Source of the DNA: Aquila chrysaetos chrysaetos
Lineage: Eukaryota; Chordata; Aves; Accipitriformes; Accipitridae
Assembly: GCF_900496995.4 (NCBI RefSeq)
Contig: NC_044006.1
Span: 43,609,620-43,673,619, forward strand
Length of the DNA: 64,000 nt
Direction: 5' to 3'
This document shows, piece after piece, positions 38,071-50,210 of this stretch (its first letter is position 1; every line of letters begins with the position of its first letter). The translations under genes and the position numbers were made by a program. Under the pieces are notes generated by a model. The model did no database searches, had not been told where the DNA came from, and saw only the letters and a list, made by a program, of their open reading frames with translations.

Positions 38071-41000
38071 GCTTATCCAGGTATAGCTGAAATGCTCCTG
38101 TCCACGGATGGTTTCTGACCTTGCCCCAGGAGGGTGCTGGGTGTAGCAGCCAGTGTATGAAGAGATCGGGTTCAGTATGCAGAATTTTGGTCTGGCTCTG
38201 CTGAATTACTCAAGACCCTAGATGGCTCTTACCGCATTTCTGTGCCTGATCACAACCAGGCGCCCAGATGCTGTAGGTCTGGTCACACAGCCATCTCCTT
38301 GGGATGTGAGCCACCTTCTATTAGGAGTTCATATTAATGCTTACAAAAAGAGCCTTAGTGTTGGTTGGCGCTCAGTATGGTGCTGTAGGACTGAAAACAA
38401 AATGGGACACCTTGTAACTCTGGGCAAAGAGAGAATGCCCTGTTCTGCTGTAGTCCCTCAGGGCTGGCTTAGCTGGGCCATCCATACAGTGCTCTGCTCT
38501 TTGTGCACAAATTCCTAAACCTCTTTTACCCCAAATCAGGCTACCTTGCAGATCCCATAGGGTTCATATGCGTGAATCCATTTCAGTGGAATATTTTAGG
38601 TTGTATTTTAGTATCTTCTGTATAAACTTTATCCATGACACCTTTTGATTTAAACATTTTTCGTTGTATCTGTGCTTTTGGCAAAAGTTTAAGGGTAAAA
38701 ATGAAGTCATTTGGGCTCTGAAGTTAAAAGCCATGGAAGCAGGATCTGAATATTTTCAAGTTCCAGGTGTAAAAGGCAGTAGCTATTCATAATTGTCACT
38801 ATGTCTTTTATCTCAGTTAACTTATTGTTTGGCTTGGGTTAATCTGACCTTGTAAAATGATCTACTTATGATTGTTGTCTTAAGCTAGGGTCAATTATTA
38901 ATATTTAAATCCTACAATATACAGTTTTCTCTGATGAATTCCTTTTTCACAAGATATTTGCCTGGAGAGCACACAGCAGGCTAACTGATTAAAAGTCATT
39001 ATACTTATTATAGTGCAAAAAGAAAATATTCTGCTGATCCAGGTGGAAAAAACTCTTCAGTCTATATAAATACCAGTAGAGCTGTATTCATAGCATCAGT
39101 AAGGATTTTTTGCCTTCAGTTTTAGAACTGAATTAACCCATTTAAGCTTAAAATGCTGGATGATTTCTAGTTTGCCTTTTTAAAAAGATTGATTTTGAGG
39201 AATGCAACTTTCTTTTTTTCCCCTTGATTTAGGGGAGCTGCCTTTCTTTCCTTGCTTCCTGAACCTCATACCTAAGTCTTTATATGACTGAGACACATGT
39301 GGGCTACCTGAGTTAGAGCAGTAAGGAAAGAAATTGTTCAGAGCCTCTCCAGCAGTCTTGTTGCTTAATTATGGAGTGGGTTTTAGATGGGTGTGCTTTA
39401 TTGTGATCTACTGGTAGCTTCTCCTGCAGTGGCCCTTCTGAGCATCTCTGGAGGTCGTGTGGTGTGTCAGCAGCATCACTGGGACTGCGAAACATGCAGC
39501 ACTAAGCGAGGGGCAGTGGCTGCTTGCAATGATACCACTGACAAAAGAAATATATATCAAACCACACCCTTTGTGATGCAGTAGATGGTATGCTGTCTGC
39601 AGGTCAGTTTTGAGGAGCAGTGAACCAGAGGAAGTACAGCATTTGGGATTAAAAAAAACCTTAAAAACCCCAATAAAAAAATCCCCAACAGAAAATTGAG
39701 GTCCAGAGAACTCGTGAGCATCAAGAATTTACGATGTGGCTTGGGGGAGGGAGAGGGAGGGAGAGCAGGTGTTTGGGTTTTGTTTATTTTTTTTTTTTTT
39801 AAGATCATATGCATTTAATTGTGGTTTTCTGGCCAAGTTCTGGCTGAGACAGTTAGACCCATTGATCCTAAAACACTTTGTAATTTCAGATGGATGTGGT
39901 AATCATTTGCTGTCATAGACTGCTACTGCACACTGTTAAGCAGATGCTCCATTTCATCCCATAGGTGAATGCACTGCAGTGATGCATAAATTGATTTTTA
40001 AAATATGGAAAGAAGGGGAGAAAAACAATGCACACGCATGGTTAGCTCTGAAAGTCACAAAGCTGTTGTTTACTGGATGGCTGAAGGAATGAGCTAAAAG
40101 AATCCCTTAGATCTGGTCTGGGTCCCAGCTCGTGTACAATCCAGTGCTTTGTTGCAGTTTGCCATTTCTGCAGTGCCTGAAGCCTCTTGGCAGTGAAAGC
40201 AAATCTGGGGGTGTGGGCTGTGAGTCTGCTGCTGAATCTGTGTTGCAGGACGAACCGAGATTTGTGGTGTTTGTTAAGGAAGGCCAAACTCATGGGAGAT
40301 GCAAGTCCTAAAGGAACAAAAGCAGAATCTAGTAGATAGCTGCCAAAGAAGAAAGGTGAGGACGCAGTGTATCCCAAGCTTAAGTGTGTTTCGGCTTAAG
40401 AAGGATCAATGGTAACATCTGTCCATGCTAGCACTGATTTGTGCATAGGAATTCTTTGAAGTAGTCTTCCTCAGCTTCTTGCTGGAAAAAAATTAGTTAA
40501 GAAACGAAATATAATAATCCTGCTAGATTTGTTATAAACATTTCTGAAAACTTAACCAGAATTTAACTTCTGTTCACAAAGAATGGCATAATCATGTCCA
40601 AAAATGGAACTTTGATACTCTAAAAACTTATGCCATGTATACCATCTTAAGGCTATACTCTGTCAGCTCAAAGAGTGTTTAGAAATGATTAAAAGACCTG
40701 TTCTCTTTATTCCTCAGTATCCACATGTATGAAAGAGATTGATAAAACTGGTCAGCCTGTTAGAGCATAGTCATTCATAAATAGTGTCTTTGTGGTTGTC
40801 TTTGACAGCAATTGCTGGAACAAAATTCATAATATGCAAAAAATAATAATGGTAGTAAAATGAATACCTCTTTATTTATATTTTTATTATTGTGTTGAAG
40901 GATACAAAGAGGAACATTCAGCAGATATTTAATTTCTTGTTTTATCTCATTAAACAGACAGTCCCAAAACAAATGAGTTTCAGATTAGTTTTACCAAAGC

Positions 41001-41334
41001 TATTTATCTAATTATGGCTTTCACTGCACTTGAATGAATGGCTGCAAATCAATAGGTCTCTTAGGTTGCCAGGACATGCATTAAAACTGGTGAGTCTCCA
41101 GGCTGAATAGCAGGAGTGATGTCTCTTGTTTTTTTCCATTGAGATGTCTGTCCTCAGTTCATACGGTGTATGCATAAACTGAGGATTTATCTGAAGACCT
41201 GCTTAAAAAGTCCCATTTTTTAGTTGATCATTTGCAATTCAATGTGGCAATAAATATTTATATTATACTGGTAGAGGTTTTATTAAAAAAAACCAACCAA
41301 TTAAACAATGATTTCAGAGGAAGTTAGCGTAGAT

Positions 41335-42700
41335 AAAAAACATGTTGTAGTGGGTCAAGATGATGGTTCATCTAGTCCTATATCCATAAGTTTTAAGGTT
41401 AATCTAACAGGTAACAGTTTTAGCCACAAATGCAAAGTTTCTTGTGCTTTCAAGAGTGTGTGGGCAAATGTTGTATAGTCTGCTTTCCACTTTGGTTTTT
41501 TTTCTGGTTTCAAATAGCCAGAGATACCTTATACTCTGATGCTTGGGGGTTGTTAACATTAATCATTCTAGGTACAGCTTTTCATGTAACGCATATACAA
41601 ATCCAGCCTTTTAATGAATCTGGGTAGTATTTTGGCTTCAGACTCATCTTGCAACTCGCGTTTACAGAGCTTGTGTGTGGGGATTGGTGATAATGACTTT
41701 ACAGGGGAAGGAAGAATAAGTTTTGTTTTATACTGTTGTTAAGGAAAGCATTTCTTTTTGATCAGTTTTGAATATCCCACCTTTAATTTCAGTGACCCTT
41801 CTGTTGTTCCTGTGAGGCAGGGAACTTCCAACTTCTGTACAGTTAGTTTTTATATATTCTTTTTTACAGCTGTTTTTTTAAAGCAAGCAATCCCAGTCTC
41901 TCTAGATGACTCTTCCCATGCTGTAATCATTTTTGTTACCTTGTTTTGAACTCTATCTGGTTCTGCAATGTCCCTTTGAACTTGTGATGGCTTGTGCTGA
42001 ATGTAATAGTCAAGATGAGACTGCACCACTGATTTATATAAATCATGCAATTTCCTCCCTCTCTCCATCATGTAGGCTTTTCATCCTAACAATTTGCTAT
42101 CTTTTTAGAGTTCCTGGTGGCACAGATTAGTTCTTCACTGAAATGTCTTCACAGCCATTCAGGTTGCTTTCTCTAAGCTGATATAGTTAACTTAAAACCA
42201 TGTAAGTTGTCAACATTTTTTTCCTTCTATGGGCATTACTTTGCATTTAATGTGGATAAACATAATTTAACATGGAGTTGTCCACTCACCTACCTTGGCT
42301 AGGTCCATCTGAAGTTGTTCATAGACTTCTGATTGTAACTAACCAAAATCCTATAGGTAAAATTTGCTTGATGCTGACATCACAAATATGTTTTATTAAG
42401 CAGCGTTCAGCCTAGGATGTAACTTTGGGGCATCTTTGCATTTTCTTTTTCTTAATGAAAACAGCCTGTTTAATTCTGTTCTTGTCCTTCATTACTTGGC
42501 TATTGCTTGATCAACTACAATATTTTCTCTCTCCAGGAAAGACTGCTTGAAGTTGGAGGTACAACTGTAGAGTATGACTGTGTAGATGGTCTCTGAACAT
42601 ACAAGAAAATCAGCTAATATCACGTCAGTCCTGACCTTGTTACATCATGCTGTGTCAAAGGCTTTCCTGTTCTTTTAAGGAATGTAAGAATATTCATGAC
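41335..42700 (-). mobile_element. Ancient CR1-type LINE remnant with RT C-terminus
   Basis: Antisense. The left tail (GGGTCAAGATGATGGTTCAT) resembles the 3' end of sauropsid CR1 elements. The minus frame of 41850-42071 reads LYKSVVQSHLDYYIQ and RVQNKVTKMI, matching the CR1 RT C-terminal pattern LYKSLVRPHLEY and RVQRRATKMI. Further right, CTAGGTCCATCTGAAG, GATGTAACTTTGGGGCATC and GTGTCAAAGGCTTTCCTG follow the same order as in the younger CR1 at 56915. It is degenerate, and the gap between tail and body is unassigned. Confidence 0.65.
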
Positions 42701-42932
42701 TGGTGAAGGTCCTGCTTAGTGCGTGGACAACTGTTTGGAAGGCTCTACGCAGACTAGAAACCAACAACTTTGTCAAATAATCTCTGAGCAGGGCTCTGCA
42801 AGAGTATCTCTTGGCTCTGCTACTATCAGTATTTTCTTTAAAAACTGCAGTGGTGGAGTAGAGAATATGCTCTTAAGAAGTAGCTACCTCTCCAATATGT
42901 CAAAGCAGAAAGAGCAGAGAGGGGAAGAGTGT

Positions 42933-43001
42933 GGTTTTTTGTTGGGTTTTGTTTTTTTGTTGTTGTGGGTTTGTTTTTTTTTTTAATTTTTTAAATTTTT
43001 C
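42933..43001. repeat. T-rich low-complexity tract
   Basis: Runs of T broken by GTTG and GGG, for example TTTTTTGTTGTTGTGGG, then T12 and TTTTAAATTTTT. No element assigned. Confidence 0.85.
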
Positions 43002-43528
43002 TGCTTAGGCAACTTTATGGCAAAACTGCTACTAGGAAGAAGACTACCTAACAGTAAATTTTGGTAAATCACCAAAGATTTTTGAAGAATGTCACATTAC
43101 AGACATCTGCTCTCGAATCTTGTAAAGCTCTTCATTAAAAATAGAGACACAAAATGTCTTAGTAGTGGACTTCTGCATTTAAGCACAAAGTGTAGCTGAC
43201 AGAGCAACACTGCTATTAAATCAAAGTTGTGGTCTTATTAAAAACAATGCAAACTTATGCTCTTTGAGAATCCATTTATTACGGCTGTAGAAAAGGGCCT
43301 ACTTCAGTTGCTTATTAATAGCAAAACATGTTACAGGAAAGTTTATGGCAGGATGGTGGGAGTGGATAAGGAACCATGGCATTCTTCCATTCTGTAAATA
43401 AAAATAATTCCAAAGAAGCTATCCAGAGACAATAATAATTTCTTTTTATAAACTTGAGTTAAAAACTGTCCCTTGTCACTGAAGAGCTAATGGTAAATTT
43501 TGTGAGACTTCCAAAACTGGAAACCTGA

Positions 43529-43560
43529 TTTTTTTCTTTTTCTTTTTTTTTTTTTTTTTT
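43529..43560. repeat. Poly-T tract with two C interruptions
   Basis: Ends in 18 pure T (43543-43560). Nothing recognisable beside it. Confidence 0.9.
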
Positions 43561-44855
43561 GTTTTATTTGAGTTAAGCAAGAAAACACACTGAATCTTCA
43601 TTCCTTGCTTTAGCAGTTCTTGGTGTTATCTGACTTTTAGAAACAAAGCTAAATACTGTGCGTCTGTGAGTCATCTTCTTTTCTGCCTGAGCCAACTCCA
43701 GCTTCAGTATGTGTATACTTGTTTCTTTATACCGTGACTTTTTCCCTCCTAAGTTAGTCATTGTTATCTCTTGGCACAAGTGGAGAAGTTAAAAACGTCA
43801 ACAAGCATGAGGCACGCTAAAAACATGCAAACAAACCTCCCGTGTAATCTTCCAAGCCCCAAAGCGTTCCAGTTCCCATTACTTTGTTGTTCATGAACCC
43901 ATCTGATCTTTTGATCATATCCTGGTGGAGGGAGCAGGGAGGTGAATTCCAAGGCAAGGGTTTACCGATCAGGAATGGTATGTATCCTAGAGGCCCTCTC
44001 CAGTTAAATTCTGCTGGTGTGTCCAGTGCCCACAAAAGATGTTATGGCATTGCATAGAGAAAAGGCAGCAAATGGATTAGAGGTGAAAAAACTTTTTTTA
44101 GTCTTTTTGCAAGCTTTGTTTTCTGAAGAAGTCTCTGTGCATGTGTCTATGTACCAAGAAGGTGCTGAAACTCTGTTTAATTTTGCTTCAGTTATTTTTG
44201 GCACTTGAGAGGTGACCAAATTGATATGTTACCCCATAGGCTCAGGCTGGCTTAGGTGAAATTGGTGAAGCCCATATGGTTTGTGGTGGTGGTTCCACTG
44301 AGACAAGGACTGGTTTGAAGTCATCTCAGAAAAGCTGGTATGGGAAAGGATAGAGCAGTGAGCAAGTTGATCGGGGCTCTTCATGATTCTTGAAGACAGT
44401 GTATGTCAAAATGAAGGTCTCTTACAGTAAATGGTGATTTGCCATCCATCTGCTCTAGTGCCAGAGTTTAACCAATGGCTTGGGTGTCCTTGCTGCAGAA
44501 TGAGCTATCGAGCTGGATGGCCTTTTGAGATTGTCATGGCAGAAGGGCTGGAAGAGTCTGAACAAGTATTACCTACTTTGGTAGGGCATCCAGGCTGGCC
44601 CAGGCTTCCTTGGTGAATTGATGAGGGCAGACTGTTAGGATGTCACTGACATCTTGCTTTTTATTAGTGTTTATAGAAACACAGGTAGAGCATCTCTGCT
44701 AGTCTCTGACAGATCAGTCACTGCGGTGGGGAATACTGCAGTATGTTAATATTTTGGATCATTTTGCTTCCCTGATTTCAGTCTAAATTCTCTAGCAAAT
44801 TAGTATCTTCCATGGACATATTGCTTGAACCAATTTTTAAAGACAGCAGTGCCCC

Positions 44856-44887
44856 ATCTCTCCCCGCTCTCCTCTCTCTCTCTCCCG
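44856..44887. repeat. CT-rich (TC)n tract
   Basis: CTCTCCCCGCTCTCCTCTCT followed by more CT and CCC units; short polypyrimidine microsatellite. Confidence 0.8.
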
Positions 44888-46227
44888 CCTCCTGCTTCGC
44901 ATAGGTCAGAAAACATTTTCTGACTTAAAATGATATTTATTGCTGACTTTTAAATCTGGGTGGGCTGGTAACCAGGATACAGTGGGCAAGTGGAAGGAGG
45001 ATAACAGCATATTGAAGGGATCAATGTTGCACGCATTGGCTATGATGCAGAATATTAAAGAGGTAGAAAGTTAGTTCTCTTTGCCCCTAGACCTGAAAAA
45101 ATGTGGTCAATCTTTGCCTCTGGTGCATTTATTTTCATGGGACAATGCACCCTTTCAAGGACTTGGGGTGAACACTCAATCTGTTGAAGCAGAAGAAGGT
45201 GGCCCAGTTCTGTGTTGCTGCTTTATATAGATATGTAAAGGAGGATCCTGGAAGAGCCCTGGACAGTGGTGTGTGTGGTAGGGCAAGGAGGACGCAGCTC
45301 CAAGTAGCACAGGGAATGCGTGAGCTGCTACTTAGTCTGGTGATCAGAAGCCCCTCAAATGCACTTCTTAGCACTGGCTGCCAGGCCTGACTGTCCTCAG
45401 GTGGTGGAAATGTGACGCCATAGAAAGGCAGCGATGTGAGTCCTTTCCTCTGATTGTACTATGGCATCAGCAGACTGTTCTGCTGGCTCTTTGAGGTTGC
45501 TTTGTTCAGGATATGCTCAGCTATACTTTGGCTGTGAGTAATGCAGAGGCTATTCTCCTTTTCTTTTATATGCCCTGGTTCACACAACTGATAAGCATGC
45601 TTATGTTCACATTGTGTCCTTCTGCTTCTCTCTTACGTGTTCTAATGAGTCTTTCTTTAAAAATAGTTATAGTGCTACCACTTCTGTCTTCAGTGAGGGA
45701 TGAGGTACTCTTCTGGGTTGTTACTTCAGATTCTGCAGGTGCAGGCTGTGCTTACTGCCTCATGTACGTTTTGAAACAGCCTTAAAAAGGTCATCCACAG
45801 CTTTCAAGCCAAAGGACTTATGTTTTAAAACAAAAACTTATAAGCAGTTGAGTAGGAACGCTGCTTAATATAGTTTCACTGGACTGTGCCAACTACAGTT
45901 AAACCCTTAGCATGATCTTCTGATACATATTTTCTGGACTATCCCCTTATCTGGTGGATGTCTGGCCTGTTCCATGGTGAGATAAGTAACCCCCCAACAG
46001 TTCCTCTGGAGGAGTAATCTTCCTTATAGCACCTAATGTACAGAGATCTTGTTGAAATCATAGAGAATTCAATCTCTTTGTCAAGAGGCACATCTTAGAC
46101 AGGCACAGATGTTCAACTTCATAACATACAATTCACCTTAGATCCCTGCACTACTGTAGTATTATGGACTTCTCTTCTTTTTTCCACTGCACACATGTTT
46201 TTCATGCTAATTTAGACTCCAGCAGTC

Positions 46228-46255
46228 TTTTTTTTTTTTTTTTTTTTTTTTTTTT
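46228..46255. repeat. Poly-T tract (28)
   Basis: The longest homopolymer in the window. It could be the poly-A tail of a minus-strand insertion, but I see no AATAAA signal or recognisable body on its right. Confidence 0.93.
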
Positions 46256-48683
46256 GCACATGCCTTTGAATATGGGAATAAGATTGACTAGGATATAGAC
46301 ATCATATGGTGGGACTTCTGTTGGGATGCAAAACTAGATAATAGTTGCAAATGCAATTAAAGGTTAATTAATTCAGATAATTTAATCAAATGTAAAAATA
46401 GAAAAATCTTCTAATCCTTTGACTCTTAGATTGTGAAGGTTTTTTTTCTGTTTAAGGATTTGTACTGTCTTGTAAAGGAAAAAAATAAAAACTGTACCTT
46501 TTAAATTGTTTAAAGGCCTCCTAGTGCATATAAGTAATGAAACAAAGGGATAGGAACTTCATGCTTTAAACACCACGTCTAGTTTTGCTGGAGGTTTTTT
46601 TTCTGAGGGCTGGAAAATTACCAGTATTAATGACCTCATGTGGGACAAAAGACTGATGCAGGACAAATTGAAGAAAGATTTATTTATTTGTTAGTTAGTT
46701 AGTTAGGCTCCCTTAAATAGTTTTTATATACACTTTCCCCACAAAAAGTTTAGTGCAACACAGTTTAATACTTCTTTTTTCTATAAATTTCAATGGGGTA
46801 TTATCACAGAGGGCATTAATCTCACAAGAGTAGCTTGTCAAATTCTGTGGCTTTTTCCTTAAACTGAGTTTGGTTGAATATCTGTATTCTAAGCCTGAGG
46901 AGAGGTGCTGGGATCACCTGTGCAGGCCTTGTCTTATCTTGCCCATGCTGTCTTAAAAATAAATGATGAATGCAGAGAACCCTTATAAGGACCAGTTCTA
47001 TTCATGACACTTTCAAATGTTGGAGCAAGGTCCTACCCTTTGAAACTGTAGATCAAAATAAGAAAGCTCCTTGACACCGGCTGGAAAATCTCAAGAGATA
47101 AAGAAACCCCCAGCCCTCACACAGAGGGATCAAACTTCCACAGCAGTAGGAAGAAGAACTTGTAGACTTAATTGAGTTTAGAGTGATTAATTTTACAGCG
47201 TGTAAATTCAGAATAATGCAGCATAGACATGATGTGACATATCCATGTGCTTTAGTAATACCAAATGTGTGCAAACAATTGTTATATGAATAAAGAATTA
47301 AAATAAAGATATATATCAGAAGAAGGGCAGGTAATTAAAATTAAGGATAAAGAATATCAGTAAGGAAATCTGCCTCTTTAGGGTGGAAGTCTTGTCTAAC
47401 TTCAAAGACTGTGTTCTTCTTTTCTTGAACCTATGTTCATGAAGGAGGTTCCTACCTAAAGATGCCTGAACTGTTTCTGTGACTTGTGGGGGTGCTGAGT
47501 ACATCTTTTACTTTCTTAATAGCTTAGTCTGCATAAGATATGTCATTTATATGATTTGGTTGTGATCTTATCATACTAAGTAAAACTTGTATCTGTTAGA
47601 TACTTGGCACTTGAGCTGTTTTTCCATGTCCAAAAATTTACAAGACTCATCTGTGTCTTGCATCTGTGATATATTCTGATTCTATAACTTCTCAGTCTAG
47701 TGAAAGCTAAATTTACCTAAGCTGCTTTTAGTGGTTGTTTGTATATGCTAAACTCCTGTTCATGTTCTAATCCTATTCCATATCTAATGGTTATTGCACA
47801 CTACTTCCCGCGTTACATTATGTGTTAAGTAATCAGGATTGAATGATAGGTGTGCAGTGGTTTCTGACACACTGGCAGAGACTTTTGAACTGCGTTGTTT
47901 TTCAAGTCCCTCCCCATCTCAGAGGTAACAAACCTCCCTTTGGAGATGGAGTGCACTTGAGTTTTCATTTGTTCCTGCTTCAACAGCCAGACCAAAGGTT
48001 TTCAAGCACAAAAAAGATGCTAGCAGGGTTAGTGTGATCCCATTCTGCAGACTGCTTGAAGGTGCTGGTAGTGCAGCTTCAAGTAATGCTGAGGCTCTGC
48101 CAAGAGCAGGTGAGGAGTTCCTGGATCTACTTTGCCAAGGAATTGCTTGTGTGATCCAAGGGAACAATTTTTTTCTTTCCTTGCATATTGAGTGCTTTTT
48201 AAGCTCTTCATACAGTGAGGCCTTGACTGCTTCATGAAACTAAAATAGTTAAACTTTAATAGTTTTTCTACAAAAAAGTAAATTACAACTGTTCTTCTGG
48301 AAGTGGTTAAGAACTCCTACTATCCAGTCCATAGCAGGTTGGCACCGGCATGTGCCAAGAGCTACTGTCAGTGAAATTAATATTGTTCCCAAGAGGTCGC
48401 ATAATGGAGTGCTGCCAATACAAACAATGGTGCTGCAGATTCTCAAACTGTTAAGGCTGTAATACAAGCTTCTTTAACCAGAGCTTGTTCACCCAGCTTG
48501 GAGGCCACTCCTGCTCTCTGAAAACCTCAGAAGCAAGAAAAGGAAGAGTCAGCAGTTTTATTCATGATTTGTTGTGTTTTAAATGTCCCGTAGGTATTTG
48601 AACTTAGAGTGGGGCTACCCTGGCTACATGGCAGAGAGCTTGGGTGCTTCTAGCCCTTAGCTGATAGCTGATCTTTACCAGTA

Positions 48684-48833
48684 GGTCTCAAAGTGCTTTG
48701 CAGAGCAGAGCGACCATGGTGGTTCCCATTGCAGGGGAAGGGAAATGACTTGCTGGAGGTTGCGACCACACGAGGTTCAGGAATAAAACTGAGGTATGCT
48801 GAACAGTCAGGTGCTTTGTCCAGTAAGTCAGTT
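48684..48833 (-). mobile_element. MIR/CORE-SINE-like element, antisense
   Basis: CTCAAAGTGCTTTGCAGAGC, then GGGAAGGGAAATGACTTGC, GGAATAAAACTGAGGT and CAGGTGCTTTGTCCAGTAAG. These follow in order the antisense MIR-type consensus found in sauropsids (AAAGCACTTTACA, GGGAAGTGACTTGCCCAAG, GAATAGAACCCAGGT, CAGTGCTCTATCCACTAGG). The tRNA-like head is expected on the right. Both overlapping ORFs here are by-products. Confidence 0.68.
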
Positions 48834-50001
48834 GGTCTCTGCAAAATCAGAAAATCATTTTCTTGGAAACAAAGAGTAAAAAATTTCGATGTCTTGTACC
48901 TGAAAGGAATAACTGCTCTACTTCTAGGAATAAGGTTTGGGAAATTACAGAGTGACCTACCTTTTGTACAAGCAGTTGTAAAAGTGGAGCTCTCTGAGAC
49001 CAGGGACATTAAACAAAAGGGGCATTAAAAACATACCTTTGCACACTTGTAAAGCAATTCATGGACTATTTGTGTGCAGCTCGTGCAAAAAAAAAACCCC
49101 AAACCAATGTTGCCAGAAATATAGGCATTTTTCAAATAGTAAACTAAACTGATGCAATTTACTGTGAGGTATTTACATAAATCATAATCAAAGCACTGAA
49201 TTTTAACTTTGTCTTTTTGTACTTGAAACATTAAATATACTGTAGTTATTGAAATCTGTAAAACTGGTTCTTTATTTGCAAATTGCTTCCGAATAAATTA
49301 AGATTTTAATATACTTTGTATTGACATTTTTAGCTATTTATTGTCAGCATCGTTCACCGCTGATTTGCTGAATATTTGCTAATATTTGAAGTTTTGTTCC
49401 TGCATCTGTGTTCACTGAAATAGCTGCAGCAATATTGGTTATTTTTTCCCTTCTGCTGCTTGCTACAGTTCTTGCTTCAGAGGTGAACATCCTTGCAGCA
49501 GGGTCGTGGGGGCAGTTCACAAGAAGGCTCCTCAGCCTGTGCTGGGGAAAATCAAGTACCTAACCATGCTGATTTTGCCTGATACCAGAGAGTGGGCATT
49601 TGAACTTACATCTACGTGATGGGTGGCTGGTAGCGACGGGTGAGATGAATCACTTGCTTAATTGATTGCCTGCTTTAAAATTTTTATTATATTTAATCTC
49701 TGATAAATGTGGGCTGCTGAAGGCCAAGTTCTGGCACCAGTATTATCTGCAATAATGTTCACAGCAGAGGTACGTTGGCTTCTTGGCAGCTAAGACCTGG
49801 CACGTTGGGTAATGTGATGGGGAGAAGTTTTGGTAAAAGGCTATCATGAAAATATGTGATTTTAAGAGCCTTTTTTAAACACAAGGTGCATCTAGAAAAG
49901 TGTTACTGGTTGCTCTGTGGCTCCACAGACTTTCTCTCCCATGCCTGATGCAACTGGTTGGAGAAGCAGAATTAAGTTGTGTCTGGGATTGATGGAGCAG
50001 G

Positions 50002-50210
50002 ATAGAATTACAGAATAATTTGGGTTTGAAGGGACGTCCTGGAGGTTGTCTGCTCCAGCCCCTGGTCCGAGCAGGGCTAACTTGAAAGCTAGAGTAGTTG
50101 TGCAGGGCCTTGTCTGGTCAGGTTATGAAAACTCCAGGAAGGAGATTGCACAGCCTGGGCATTAGTTCTTGTGTTTGACACACAATTTTCCCGTGAAATT
50201 TCTTTTTACT
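50002..50210 (-). mobile_element. CR1 LINE 3' end fragment, antisense
   Basis: ATAGAATTACAGAATAATTT and GGGTTTGAAGGGACGTCC, followed by CTCCAGCCCCTGGTCCGAGC, match the antisense 3' end of avian CR1 (ATAGAATCATAGAATCATTT, GGTTGGAAGGGACC). The last 40 bases are uncertain. Confidence 0.82.

Noticed and set aside
48650..49028. ORFs of 119 and 111 codons on opposite strands
   Set aside because: Both cross the MIR-like SINE and are by-products of it.
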